NCBI RefSeq assembly: GCF_023008245.1
Contig: NZ_CP090145.1
Coordinates: 1,240,001-1,304,000, forward strand
Length of the DNA stretch: 64,000 bases
Direction of reading: 5' to 3'
From: Flavobacterium sediminilitoris
Lineage (GTDB): Bacteria > Bacteroidota > Bacteroidia > Flavobacteriales > Flavobacteriaceae
In this document: piece by piece, positions 54,786-64,000 of the stretch
Position numbering within the stretch: the first letter of the stretch is position 1
Layout of the letters: each line of letters begins with the position of its first letter
Made by a program: the position numbers and the translations under genes
Notes under the pieces: model-generated
What the model was told of the DNA's origin: nothing
The model's input: the letters and a program-made list of their open reading frames with translations, nothing else
The model's database searches: none

Positions 54786-56999
54786 ATGAAAAAGATAATC
54801 TTGTTACTAAGTTTTCTGATTTTTACTCAAGTTAGCTTGTCACAAGATAATAATGTTGAGCAATCATTTCCGAAAATAGGGCTTGTCCTTAGCGGTGGTG
54901 GCGCAAAAGGATTGGCGCATATAGGTGTTTTAAAGGTAATCGATTCTTTAGGGATAAAGATTGATTATATAGGAGGAACAAGTATGGGTGCTATTATAGG
55001 AGGATTGTATGCATCAGGTTATTCAGCTAAAGAATTGGATTCTATTTTTACGACTGTAGATGTAGATGCTTTATTACAAGACTTTACACCTAGAGATTCT
55101 AAGAGTTTTTATGAAAAACGAAATGATGAAATGTATGCGCTAACTTTACCATTTGATAATTTTAAAGTTGGATTGCCGTCTGCTTTATCGAAGGGATTGT
55201 ATAATTATAATCTGCTCTCAAGATTAACTATGTCTGTTTGTAATATTAAGGATTTTGATAAATTACCAATTCCTTTTTTTTGTATAGCTACAAATGTTGA
55301 AACAGGAAAGGAAGTAGTTTTAGATAAAGGAATTCTTCCTCAGGCCATGATTGCAAGTGGGGCAATACCAACATTGTATAATCCTATTGAGATTGATGGT
55401 AAAGTGCTGGTAGATGGAGGTATTGTGAATAATTATCCTGTAGAGCTTATTAGAGCAAAAGGAATGGATATAGTGATTGGAGTGGATGTGCAAGATGGGT
55501 TAAAAAACAGAGAGCAGATAGAAGGGGCAACAGATTTGTTAGTACAGGTTTCTAATTTTTCAATGATTGAAAAAATGGAAAAGAAAAAAAAGTTAACTGA
55601 TATCTATATTAAGCCAGATATAACAGGATTTACAGTTGTGTCTTTTGAAAAAGGGAAAGAAATAATTCCTCGCGGGGTTCAAGCAACACACAAGTTTATG
55701 GATCAGTTAATAACATGGCAGAGATTAGAAAAAAAGCAGCAAGAAAATCAAAAAACACCAGATTCTATAAATATAAAAGATATTAAGGTAAGTGAATTAG
55801 ATAATTACACAAGGGCTTATATTCTAGGGAAATTAAAATTCAAACAATGGAATAAAGTTAGTGTCAAGACATTTGAAAAAGGAATAAATAATTTGAATGC
55901 TACTCAAAATTTTGGGTCAATTGCTTACTCTTTTCAAAAAAACAGTGATGGAGAGAATTTGATTCTTGATTTAAAAGAGAAAAAAAGTAATATGTTTCTG
56001 AAATTTGGTTTGCACTATGATGGCCTATTTAAAAGTAGTGTACTACTAAATTTTACGAAGAAAAAATTATTTACTAGAAATGATGTTTTTTCTTTAGATG
56101 TAATTTTAGGAGATAATTTCAGATATAATCTAGATTATTATATAGACAATGGATTTTATTGGAGTTTTGGATTAAAATCAAAATTTACAACATTTGGAAA
56201 AAATGTACCAAATGATTTTAATGATGGAATAACATTATCTAACCTAGGAATTAATTCTTTAAATGTTGATTATTCAGATTTAAGTAATCAAATTTATTTA
56301 CAAACAATATTCGCTCAAAAATTTTCAATAGGAGCAGGTTTAGAATTGAAACATTTAAAAGTTAAATCAGAAACACTTCAAAATATAACACCTGTTTTTG
56401 ATAACAGTGATTATTTTTCAGCTTATGGTTATATGAAGTTTGACTCGTTTAATCAAAAGTATTTTCCTAAAAAAGGATGGTATTTTAATGGAGAAGTAAA
56501 AGCGTATCTTTATTCATCAGATTATAATAATGATTTCGAAAAATTCACAGTAGCAAAGGCTGATATGGGAATTGTTCATACATTTTATAAAAAAGCTACA
56601 ATAAAATTATTTACAGAAGGCGGATTTGCAGTTGGTGAGAATACTATTAGTTATTTAGATTTTGCTCTTGGAGGATATGGATTTGCACCATTTAATAATT
56701 TTAGATCCTTTTACGGGTATGATTTTGTTGGAATTGTAGGAGATAGTTATGTAAAAGGAACTTTAGAATTTGATTATGAAATTTTCAAAAAGCATCATGC
56801 TAATTTTAGTGCCAATTATGCTAATGTCGGGAGGAAAATTTTTGAAAATTTAGATGGCTGGTTAACCAAGCCAAGCTACTCAGGTTATGCATTGGGATAT
56901 GGTTATGAAACATTAATAGGTCCTATTGAGATAAAACATTCATGGTCACCCGAAACGCGTGATCATTATACTTGGTTTTCAGTTGGTTTCCAGTTTTAA
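54786..56999 (+). CDS. Patatin-like phospholipase fused to POTRA and outer-membrane barrel (type Vd-like)
   Basis: The 737-residue protein has a Sec signal (ending SLSQ), a patatin domain with oxyanion Gly-rich LSGGGAKGLAHIGV, the Ser nucleophile in GGTSMGAIIGG and the catalytic Asp in VDGGIVNNYP. After a linker, residues about 330-390 look like a POTRA domain and 400-737 form a 16-strand Omp85-type barrel, ending in YTWFSVGFQF. This is the layout of PlpD-like type Vd autotransporters and of the common Bacteroidota patatin-barrel proteins. The patatin part should face the periplasm or be passed to the surface. It follows uvrC closely with no functional link. Confidence 0.93.
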   Translation: MKKIILLLSFLIFTQVSLSQDNNVEQSFPKIGLVLSGGGAKGLAHIGVLKVIDSLGIKIDYIGGTSMGAIIGGLYASGYSAKELDSIFTTVDVDALLQDFTPRDSKSFYEKRNDEMYALTLPFDNFKVGLPSALSKGLYNYNLLSRLTMSVCNIKDFDKLPIPFFCIATNVETGKEVVLDKGILPQAMIASGAIPTLYNPIEIDGKVLVDGGIVNNYPVELIRAKGMDIVIGVDVQDGLKNREQIEGATDLLVQVSNFSMIEKMEKKKKLTDIYIKPDITGFTVVSFEKGKEIIPRGVQATHKFMDQLITWQRLEKKQQENQKTPDSINIKDIKVSELDNYTRAYILGKLKFKQWNKVSVKTFEKGINNLNATQNFGSIAYSFQKNSDGENLILDLKEKKSNMFLKFGLHYDGLFKSSVLLNFTKKKLFTRNDVFSLDVILGDNFRYNLDYYIDNGFYWSFGLKSKFTTFGKNVPNDFNDGITLSNLGINSLNVDYSDLSNQIYLQTIFAQKFSIGAGLELKHLKVKSETLQNITPVFDNSDYFSAYGYMKFDSFNQKYFPKKGWYFNGEVKAYLYSSDYNNDFEKFTVAKADMGIVHTFYKKATIKLFTEGGFAVGENTISYLDFALGGYGFAPFNNFRSFYGYDFVGIVGDSYVKGTLEFDYEIFKKHHANFSANYANVGRKIFENLDGWLTKPSYSGYALGYGYETLIGPIEIKHSWSPETRDHYTWFSVGFQF

Positions 57000-57173
57000 A
57001 TATTCAAAAATATTTACGATATTTGTATGATTATGAAATTACATTGGTCAGAATTACTATCACACCTTAAATTCCTCATCAAGAGAAATCCTGAATGAAT
57101 CGTTTCTTTTTGATTTATAAAAAGTATATATGTTGTATGTACTTAAAATTTTTAAACTTAAAAATAAAAGAAA

Positions 57174-58331
<1,158 letters not shown>

Positions 58332-58386
58332 AATTAAAATTAAACACAACATTTAGAACTGTAAAAAGTTTAAAATATAAGATATT

Positions 58387-59547
58387 ATGAGTAAAGAAGT
58401 GAAATCAGTAAACTACGGTTTAGAAAAAATATTTGAAGGAGCTCAAGACTTTCTTCCACTTTTGGGAACAGATTATGTAGAATTTTATGTTGGGAATGCA
58501 AAACAAGCAGCTCATTTCTATAAAACAGCTTTTGGTTTTCAATCATTAGCATATAGAGGATTAGAAACAGGAGCTAAAGACTCTGTAAGTTATGTATTAA
58601 AGCAAGATAAAATACGTTTAGTGTTAACAACGCCATTAAATAGTAAATCACCAATTAATGATCATATAGTAAAACATGGAGATGGAGTTAAAGTAATTGC
58701 TTTATGGGTTGAAGATGCTAGAAGTGCTTATGAAGAAACAACAAAGCGTGGCGCAAAATCATTTATGGAGCCAGTTGTTGAAACAGATGAACATGGAGAA
58801 GTAGTTAGAGCAGGAATCTATACTTATGGAGAAACAGTACACATGTTTGTGGAGCGTAAAAACTATAGTGGAACATTTATGCCAGGGTTTAAAGAATGGA
58901 AATCTGATTATAACCCTACACCAGTTGGGTTAAAATATATTGACCATATGGTAGGAAATGTAGGTTGGGGTGAAATGAATACTTGGGTAAAATGGTATGA
59001 AGATGTAATGGGGTTTGAAAACTTCCTTTCTTTTGATGATAAGCAAATTCATACAGAGTATTCTGCTCTAATGAGTAAAGTAATGAGTAATGGAAATGGA
59101 AGAGTGAAATTTCCAATTAATGAGCCAGCAAAAGGGAATAAACGATCTCAAATTGAAGAATATTTAGATTTTTATGAAGGATCAGGAGTTCAACATATAG
59201 CTGTTGCAACAGATGATATTATAAAAACGGTAAGTGAATTAAAAGCAAGAGGAATTGAGTTTTTACCACCACCACCACAAGCTTACTACGATGCTATTCC
59301 AGAAAGATTGGGCGCTCATAAAGATATGATGAAGGAAGATATTTCGGAATTACAAAAGTTATCTATTATGGTAGATGCTGATGAGGAAGGCTATTTATTA
59401 CAGATTTTTACTAAACCAGTAGAAGATAGACCAACATTGTTTTTTGAAATTATTCAGAGAATGGGAGCTAGAGGATTTGGAGCAGGTAACTTCAAAGCAC
59501 TTTTTGAATCTATTGAAAGAGAGCAAGCTTTACGAGGTACATTATAA
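58387..59547 (+). CDS. hppD: 4-hydroxyphenylpyruvate dioxygenase
   Basis: The 386-residue protein has two vicinal-oxygen-chelate halves. Iron ligands are His in KYIDHMVGNV, His in SGVQHIAVATDD and Glu in TLFFEIIQRMG; the C-terminal helix RGFGAGNFKALFESIEREQ closes the active site. It turns 4-hydroxyphenylpyruvate into homogentisate, the substrate of the enzyme encoded 55 bases upstream, so the two form a tyrosine-catabolic operon. No terminator-quality hairpin is visible directly after the stop. Confidence 0.97.
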   Translation: MSKEVKSVNYGLEKIFEGAQDFLPLLGTDYVEFYVGNAKQAAHFYKTAFGFQSLAYRGLETGAKDSVSYVLKQDKIRLVLTTPLNSKSPINDHIVKHGDGVKVIALWVEDARSAYEETTKRGAKSFMEPVVETDEHGEVVRAGIYTYGETVHMFVERKNYSGTFMPGFKEWKSDYNPTPVGLKYIDHMVGNVGWGEMNTWVKWYEDVMGFENFLSFDDKQIHTEYSALMSKVMSNGNGRVKFPINEPAKGNKRSQIEEYLDFYEGSGVQHIAVATDDIIKTVSELKARGIEFLPPPPQAYYDAIPERLGAHKDMMKEDISELQKLSIMVDADEEGYLLQIFTKPVEDRPTLFFEIIQRMGARGFGAGNFKALFESIEREQALRGTL

Positions 59548-59701
59548 AAAGTGAATATTTTTTCATTTTATTAAAAAATAACCGATTTTGTTAAAGATAT
59601 TTCTGTTAAAATGGTTAAAATTGCTGTTTTTGTGAGAAATACTCAGAAAACTATATACCTTTGCACTCGCAAAAAAGGAGATAGCATTATCTTTGGATTT
59701 G

Positions 59702-59780
59702 TAAGTAAGTTTTCATAATTTATAGTTTTTGGTTGGTTAATAGCATAAAAACTCAGTCATTATTTTGACTGGGTTTTTTT
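59702..59780 (+). ncRNA. Candidate small RNA with the GGTTAATAGCA motif and terminator
   Basis: Two consensus boxes precede it, TACCTTTG (59656-59663) and TATCTTTG (59688-59695), and a near-box with one extra base (TAGTTTTTG, 59723-59731) sits four bases before GGTTAATAGCA (59735-59745). A 12-pair terminator (59748-59759 with 59766-59777, one G-U) with seven T follows. The motif is the one opening the four units at 31.5-32.1 kb. The 5' end may be near 59702 or, from the near-box, 59735. No ORF. Confidence 0.5.
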
Positions 59781-59786
59781 GTTTAT

Positions 59787-59794
59787 TATTTTTG
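59787..59794 (+). promoter_or_regulatory. -7 box for the DUF3108-kynA-M23-pgi run
   Basis: TATTTTTG fits TAnnTTTG, 40 bases before the ATG at 59835, just after the small-RNA terminator. Confidence 0.4.
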
Positions 59795-59834
59795 GAACAG
59801 AAATTGTACTTAATTCTCTAAAAAAGTAAAAATT

Positions 59835-60602
59835 ATGAAAAAGATTATACTACTCGTATTGGTTTTTGTGACTACAAATTCATTCGTCAAAAAACAAGAC
59901 ACTTTTGGAACAGGAGAATTTTTTAAACTACGTATACATTACGGATTAGTAAATGCAGGATATGCTAGTTTAGAAATTAAAGAATCTACAAGGAATAATA
60001 AAAAGGTGCATCATGTTGAAGGAAAAGGTTGGACCGTTGGAATGGCTAAATTTTTCTTTAAAGTAAAAGACGATTATCAAAGTTTTTTTGATAAAGAAAC
60101 AGGTAAACCATATCAATTTCTAAGAAAAATAGATGAAGGAGGTTATACAAAATATCAAGAAGGCTTTTTTAATCAAGATAATAACACAGTAAGAGTTAAA
60201 GACTATAAAAATAATACAGAGAATACGTATTCTGTACCAGAAAATGTTCAAGATATAGTGTCTGCTTTTTATTATTTACGTAATCATCCACAAATAGATA
60301 CGTTAAAAGAAGGAGAGTCTATTTCAATAGATATGTTTTTTGATAATGAAACTACAAAGTTTAAGTTAAAATTCCTTGGTAAAGAAGATATAAAAACTAA
60401 ATTTGGAAAAATTTCATGTAAAATTTTTAGACCGTATGTTCAAGCAGGTAGAGTTTTTAAAGAAGAAGAGAGTTTAACTGTCTGGATTTCAGATGATAAA
60501 AATAAAATACCTATTCGTTTGAAAGCAAGTTTAGCCGTCGGATCATTAAAAGCTGACATAGAGAGTTATAGTAATTTAAAGCATAATATTAATTTTAAAT
60601 AA
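59835..60602 (+). CDS. DUF3108 secreted protein
   Basis: The 255-residue product has a Sec signal (KKIILLVLVFVTTNSF) and the beta-rich DUF3108 pattern: GEFFKLRIHYGLVNAGYASL at the start, DDYQSFFDKETGKPYQFLRK, IVSAFYYLRNHP, and a C-terminal KIPIRLKASLAVGSLKADI strand. Function unknown; family members are periplasmic or outer-membrane associated. Its stop overlaps the kynA start (TAATG), although no link to tryptophan breakdown is evident. Confidence 0.88.
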   Translation: MKKIILLVLVFVTTNSFVKKQDTFGTGEFFKLRIHYGLVNAGYASLEIKESTRNNKKVHHVEGKGWTVGMAKFFFKVKDDYQSFFDKETGKPYQFLRKIDEGGYTKYQEGFFNQDNNTVRVKDYKNNTENTYSVPENVQDIVSAFYYLRNHPQIDTLKEGESISIDMFFDNETTKFKLKFLGKEDIKTKFGKISCKIFRPYVQAGRVFKEEESLTVWISDDKNKIPIRLKASLAVGSLKADIESYSNLKHNINFK

Positions 60603-61534
60603 TGGAAATAACGCAAGAGCGATATCGTCAATTAGAACAAATTGAAAAAAAATATAAAGCAATAAACCAAAATACAGATACACATCTTGAGGGCTTGTTA
60701 TGGTCTAAACCTATAACATATTGGGATTATATTCAAACAGATGCATTACTGAATTTACAAATTCAAAGAACAACATTACCAGATGAAATGGTTTTTATCA
60801 TGTATCATCAGGTGAATGAGTTGCTTTTTAAAATGATTCTTTGGGAAATAGATCAATTGTCGCATACAGAAGAACCTACGGCAGCCTTTTTTACCGAAAG
60901 ATTAGGTAGAATTAGCCGTTATTTTGATATGTTAACAACATCATTTACAATAATGACAGATGGAATGGAACCAGAGCAATATCTGAAATTTAGAAATACA
61001 CTTACTCCTGCAAGCGGTTTTCAAAGCGCTCAATATCGATTAATAGAGTTTGCGTTAACAGATTTAATTAATCTAATTGATTATCGATTTAGAAGTACAA
61101 TAGATAGAAATACTTCTTATGAGCATGCTTTTGAACATTTATATTGGCAAGCAGCAGGTAAAGACTATAAAACAGGAGAAAAATCATTTCTTATTAAAGA
61201 ATTTGAAAAGAAGTATAAAAAAGTTTTCTTAGATTTTATGGAAGAGTATAACACAATAAATTTGTGGAAAAAATACAAACAATTACCTGAAGAATCTCAA
61301 AAAAATGAAACCCTAATAGCAGCAATGCGTCACTTAGATAAAACAGTAAATATCACTTGGGTAATGGGACATTTTAATGCAGCTAAAAAGTATATTGAAA
61401 GTGTTCCTGGAAATCATGAAGCAACTGGAGGGAGTGACTGGAAAAAATACATGTTACCAAAGTATCAAAAGAGAATTTTCTTCCCAGAATTATGGTCAAA
61501 AGAAGAATTAGAAAATTGGGGAGAAGAAGCATAA
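60602..61534 (+). CDS. kynA: Tryptophan 2,3-dioxygenase
   Basis: The 310-residue haem enzyme has the active-site His region VFIMYHQVNELLFKMILWEI, the substrate-carboxylate Arg in SAQYRLIEF, and the haem-ligand His in TWVMGHFNAAKKYIE followed by ATGGSDWKKYM (compare the TGG-T/S-x motif of the family). It makes N-formylkynurenine from tryptophan. Kynurenine pathway partners (kynB, kynU, kmo) are not here. Start codon shared with the DUF3108 stop. With HPPD and HmgA nearby, the region deals with aromatic amino acids. Confidence 0.96.
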   Translation: MEITQERYRQLEQIEKKYKAINQNTDTHLEGLLWSKPITYWDYIQTDALLNLQIQRTTLPDEMVFIMYHQVNELLFKMILWEIDQLSHTEEPTAAFFTERLGRISRYFDMLTTSFTIMTDGMEPEQYLKFRNTLTPASGFQSAQYRLIEFALTDLINLIDYRFRSTIDRNTSYEHAFEHLYWQAAGKDYKTGEKSFLIKEFEKKYKKVFLDFMEEYNTINLWKKYKQLPEESQKNETLIAAMRHLDKTVNITWVMGHFNAAKKYIESVPGNHEATGGSDWKKYMLPKYQKRIFFPELWSKEELENWGEEA

Positions 61535-61558
61535 AAAAATATTTAAAAAGCAAAAGCA

Positions 61559-62797
61559 TTGAAGTATATAGTATTATTATTTTTATCATTGATAATGTTG
61601 TTTTCTTGTGAATCAAAAGAAAAGAAAACAGAAAAACCAAAAGTTGTAGTAAATAAAGAGCCTATAATAAAAGATTATGGCTTTATATTTAATGATTTTA
61701 AAGTAATAAAAGATACTATTAAATCAGGAGACAATTTAAGCTTAATACTTGGAAAATATACTTTGCCAGATAGCTTAAAAACATTTGATGCAGTTGAAAA
61801 AGTTAGGGATTCGTTTAATCCAAGAAAAATAAAAATTGGGAAGCCATATTTATTATTTTTTAATAAAGAAAAACCAAATGAATTAAAGGCACTGGTTTAT
61901 ATAAATAATAAAATAGAATACTCCGTTTTAGATTTTAGAGACTCAGTTAATGTAAGTAATAAGAAAAAACCAACCTCTTTAAAAAGAAGAACAATTGCGG
62001 CTGAAATAGAAGGGTCTTTGTCTGAAACTCTATCAAAAGCAGGAGTTAGTCCAGGATTTGCATCTAAACTAGCTAAAGTTTACGAATATTCAATAGATTT
62101 TTTTAAAATTCAAAAAGGAGATAAATTTTCTGTAACAATAAACGAACGATTTATTGAGGATTCTATATATGTAGGAATTGAAAATGTAGAGTCAACATAT
62201 TTTGAACATAAAGGGAAAAAGATCTATGCTTTCCCATATAAAATTAAATCAGATCAAAAAGTAGCTGACTACTATGATGAAAATGGAAATGGTCTAAAAA
62301 GTATGTTTTTAAAAGCGCCATTAGACTATTTTAGAATATCTTCTCGTTTCTCTGGAAGGCGTTTTCATCCTGTTCAAAAAAGATGGAAAGCACATAATGG
62401 AACAGATTATGCAGCAGCACACGGAACACCTATAAAAGCAACAGCCTCTGGAGTTGTTGAAAGAGCAGGATATACATCTGGTAACGGTAATTATGTAAAA
62501 ATAAAACACAATAGTACATATTCTACTCAATATTTACATATGTCTAAAATTCTAGTTCGAAATGGAGAAAGAGTTTCTCAAGGACAAATAATTGGAAAAG
62601 TAGGGAGTACGGGTTTAGCAACAGGTCCACATGTCTGTTATCGATTTTGGAAAAATGGAGTGCAAGTAGATCCATTTCGTTTGCAACTTCCAAATGCTGA
62701 ACCAATGAATGAAAAAGATAAGGCAAAATACTTAACCTATATTGAGCCCTTAAAAAAAGAGTTAGATAGCGTAATGAAAAATAAATTTAGAGAGTAA
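61559..62797 (+). CDS. M23-family lipoprotein endopeptidase (TTG start)
   Basis: The start is TTG at 61559, giving a lipoprotein signal ([15 protein letters not shown], Cys17); the next ATG would cut the signal to four residues. After a linker (LysM- or OapA-like region with [11 protein letters not shown]) the LytM domain covers about 265-375 with HNGTDYAA (His and Asp ligands) and YLHM. In the last motif the usual GPHxH is GPHVCYRF, so the second His is Cys. It probably cuts peptidoglycan cross-links. Its stop overlaps pgi in TAATG. 412 residues is normal for this flavobacterial type. Confidence 0.9.
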   Translation: MKYIVLLFLSLIMLFSCESKEKKTEKPKVVVNKEPIIKDYGFIFNDFKVIKDTIKSGDNLSLILGKYTLPDSLKTFDAVEKVRDSFNPRKIKIGKPYLLFFNKEKPNELKALVYINNKIEYSVLDFRDSVNVSNKKKPTSLKRRTIAAEIEGSLSETLSKAGVSPGFASKLAKVYEYSIDFFKIQKGDKFSVTINERFIEDSIYVGIENVESTYFEHKGKKIYAFPYKIKSDQKVADYYDENGNGLKSMFLKAPLDYFRISSRFSGRRFHPVQKRWKAHNGTDYAAAHGTPIKATASGVVERAGYTSGNGNYVKIKHNSTYSTQYLHMSKILVRNGERVSQGQIIGKVGSTGLATGPHVCYRFWKNGVQVDPFRLQLPNAEPMNEKDKAKYLTYIEPLKKELDSVMKNKFRE

Positions 62798-64000
62798 TGG
62801 CTTTAGAAATAGTAAATCCAACGAAAACTTTGGCATGGGGAAAGTTAACAGCTCACTTTGAGGAAGTAAAACAAACCTCTATGAAAGAAATGTTTGCTAT
62901 TGATAAAGAAAGAGTTGAAAAATTTCACATAAAATGGCAAGATTTTGTTATTGACTATTCTAAAAATAAGATTACAGAAGAAACGATTAAACTCCTATTA
63001 GAATTAGCGAATGAAGTAGGTTTAGATAAAGCAATTAAAGATTATTTTTCTGGAGAAAATATTAATCAGACAGAAAATAGAGCTGTTTTACATACTGCTT
63101 TAAGATCAAATGAATCAGACGTCGTTAAATTTGAAGGTAAAAACATAATTCCAGAAATCTTTGAAGTTAAAAAGAAAATTGAAAAATTTACTAATGAAAT
63201 AATTGATGGAGGCAGAAAAGGCTACACAAGTAAAGTTTTTACAGATGTAGTAAACATTGGAATTGGAGGTTCAGATTTAGGTCCTGCAATGGTTGTCGAA
63301 GCACTACAATATTATGGAAACCATTTAAATATACATTTTGTATCTAATGTTGATGGAGATCATGTTAATGAAGTTTTAAAGAAAATAAATCCTGAAACAA
63401 CACTTTTTGTAATTGTTTCAAAAACATTTACTACGCAAGAAACATTATCAAATGCAGAAACAATTAAGAAGTGGTTTCTGAAATCGGCAAAACAAGAAGA
63501 CATAACAAAGCATTTTGTAGCGGTTTCAACAAATATTAAAAATGTAACTCAATTTGGAATTGCAGAAGAAAATATTTTTCCAATGTGGGATTGGGTTGGA
63601 GGACGTTTCTCATTATGGAGTGCTGTAGGATTAAGTATAAGTTTAGCTGTTGGGTTTGATAACTTTAATAAACTTTTAAAAGGAGCTAATCAAATGGATA
63701 TTCATTTTAAAGAAACATCCTTTGATAAAAATATACCTGTTGTTTTAGCGCTTCTAAGTATTTGGTACAATAACTTTTTTGGAGCAGAAACAGAAGCTTT
63801 AATTCCATATACACAATATCTTCAAAAATTAGCACCTTATCTACAACAAGGAATAATGGAAAGTAATGGAAAAAGTGTTGGTAGAGATGGTAAACTTGTA
63901 AATTATCAAACAGGAACTATTATTTGGGGAGAACCGGGAACAAATTCACAACATGCTTTTTTTCAATTAATACATCAAGGGACAAAGTTAATTCCAACCG
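62797..64000 (+). CDS. pgi: Glucose-6-phosphate isomerase (3' end outside window)
   Basis: About 401 codons are visible from the ATG at 62797, which overlaps the previous stop by one base. Conserved parts are [16 protein letters not shown], the [10 protein letters not shown] phosphate-binding loop, the family signature [16 protein letters not shown] and, at the right edge, HQGTKLIP. The whole enzyme is about 545 residues, so roughly a quarter lies beyond the window. It interconverts glucose-6-phosphate and fructose-6-phosphate. Confidence 0.97.
   Translation, partial: MALEIVNPTKTLAWGKLTAHFEEVKQTSMKEMFAIDKERVEKFHIKWQDFVIDYSKNKITEETIKLLLELANEVGLDKAIKDYFSGENINQTENRAVLHTALRSNESDVVKFEGKNIIPEIFEVKKKIEKFTNEIIDGGRKGYTSKVFTDVVNIGIGGSDLGPAMVVEALQYYGNHLNIHFVSNVDGDHVNEVLKKINPETTLFVIVSKTFTTQETLSNAETIKKWFLKSAKQEDITKHFVAVSTNIKNVTQFGIAEENIFPMWDWVGGRFSLWSAVGLSISLAVGFDNFNKLLKGANQMDIHFKETSFDKNIPVVLALLSIWYNNFFGAETEALIPYTQYLQKLAPYLQQGIMESNGKSVGRDGKLVNYQTGTIIWGEPGTNSQHAFFQLIHQGTKLIPT

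Overview
The window is AT-rich bacterial chromosome from the phylum Bacteroidota, almost certainly a member of the Flavobacteriaceae. The evidence is a SprE/PorW-type gliding and type IX secretion (T9SS) lipoprotein, a peptidase with a type A T9SS sorting tail, a SusC/SusD pair, an ATP synthase operon that lacks the beta and epsilon genes, a eukaryote-like IleRS, a zinc-finger-less DksA homologue, and repeated use of the Bacteroidota -7 promoter box TAnnTTTG instead of sigma70 boxes. No IS element, prophage, integrase, CRISPR array or rRNA was seen. Genus and species cannot be fixed from this sequence.

Layout. 0-3 kb: end of sprE and a bactofilin. 3.2-6.1 kb: a TonB-dependent receptor with its own terminator. 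6.2-12 kb: atpZ-like gene, a four-helix membrane protein and atpB-E-F-H-A-G, with hairpins after atpE and atpA. 12.1-20.7 kb: an eight-gene tight operon that I regard as the best candidate for an undescribed system: two coiled-coil proteins (one membrane-anchored), an inner-membrane-anchored NitT/TauT-like solute-binding protein fused to an OmpA peptidoglycan-binding domain, an ABC permease and ATPase, a PhyH-type 2-oxoglutarate dioxygenase, a CbbX-type AAA+ ATPase, and an outer-membrane barrel protein. Together they could form a path across the whole envelope. 20.8-25 kb: S9 dipeptidyl peptidase, an orphan 225-residue protein, a GNAT and a lipoprotein. 25-31.5 kb: flippase, dut, sugar nucleotidyltransferase, TPR protein, DUF4292 lipoprotein and a degenerate-M23 EnvC-like protein. 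31.5-32.1 kb: no protein gene, but four tandem small-RNA units in an A-B-A-B order, each with promoter, internal hairpin and terminator.

32.1-42.3 kb: mfd and a lipoprotein, L-threonine dehydrogenase, an NTF2-like secreted protein, lspA, a dksA-like gene and ileS. 42.6-42.8 kb: two near-identical tRNA-Asn genes. 42.9-51.2 kb: rseP, an M1 aminopeptidase with a T9SS tail, and susD/susC; the peptidase neighbour suggests peptide rather than glycan uptake. 51.4-57 kb: 5-formyl-THF cyclo-ligase, a succinylglutamate desuccinylase-like enzyme, uvrC, and a patatin-barrel protein. 57.2-64 kb: homogentisate and 4-hydroxyphenylpyruvate dioxygenases (tyrosine catabolism), a further small-RNA-like unit with the same GGTTAATAGCA motif, a DUF3108 protein, tryptophan 2,3-dioxygenase, an M23 lipoprotein and the start of pgi.

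Three genes (flippase, mfd, M23 lipoprotein) appear to start with TTG. Several gene pairs are coupled through TAATG or ATGA stop-start overlaps. All functional statements are from reading motifs by eye; no database search was run.
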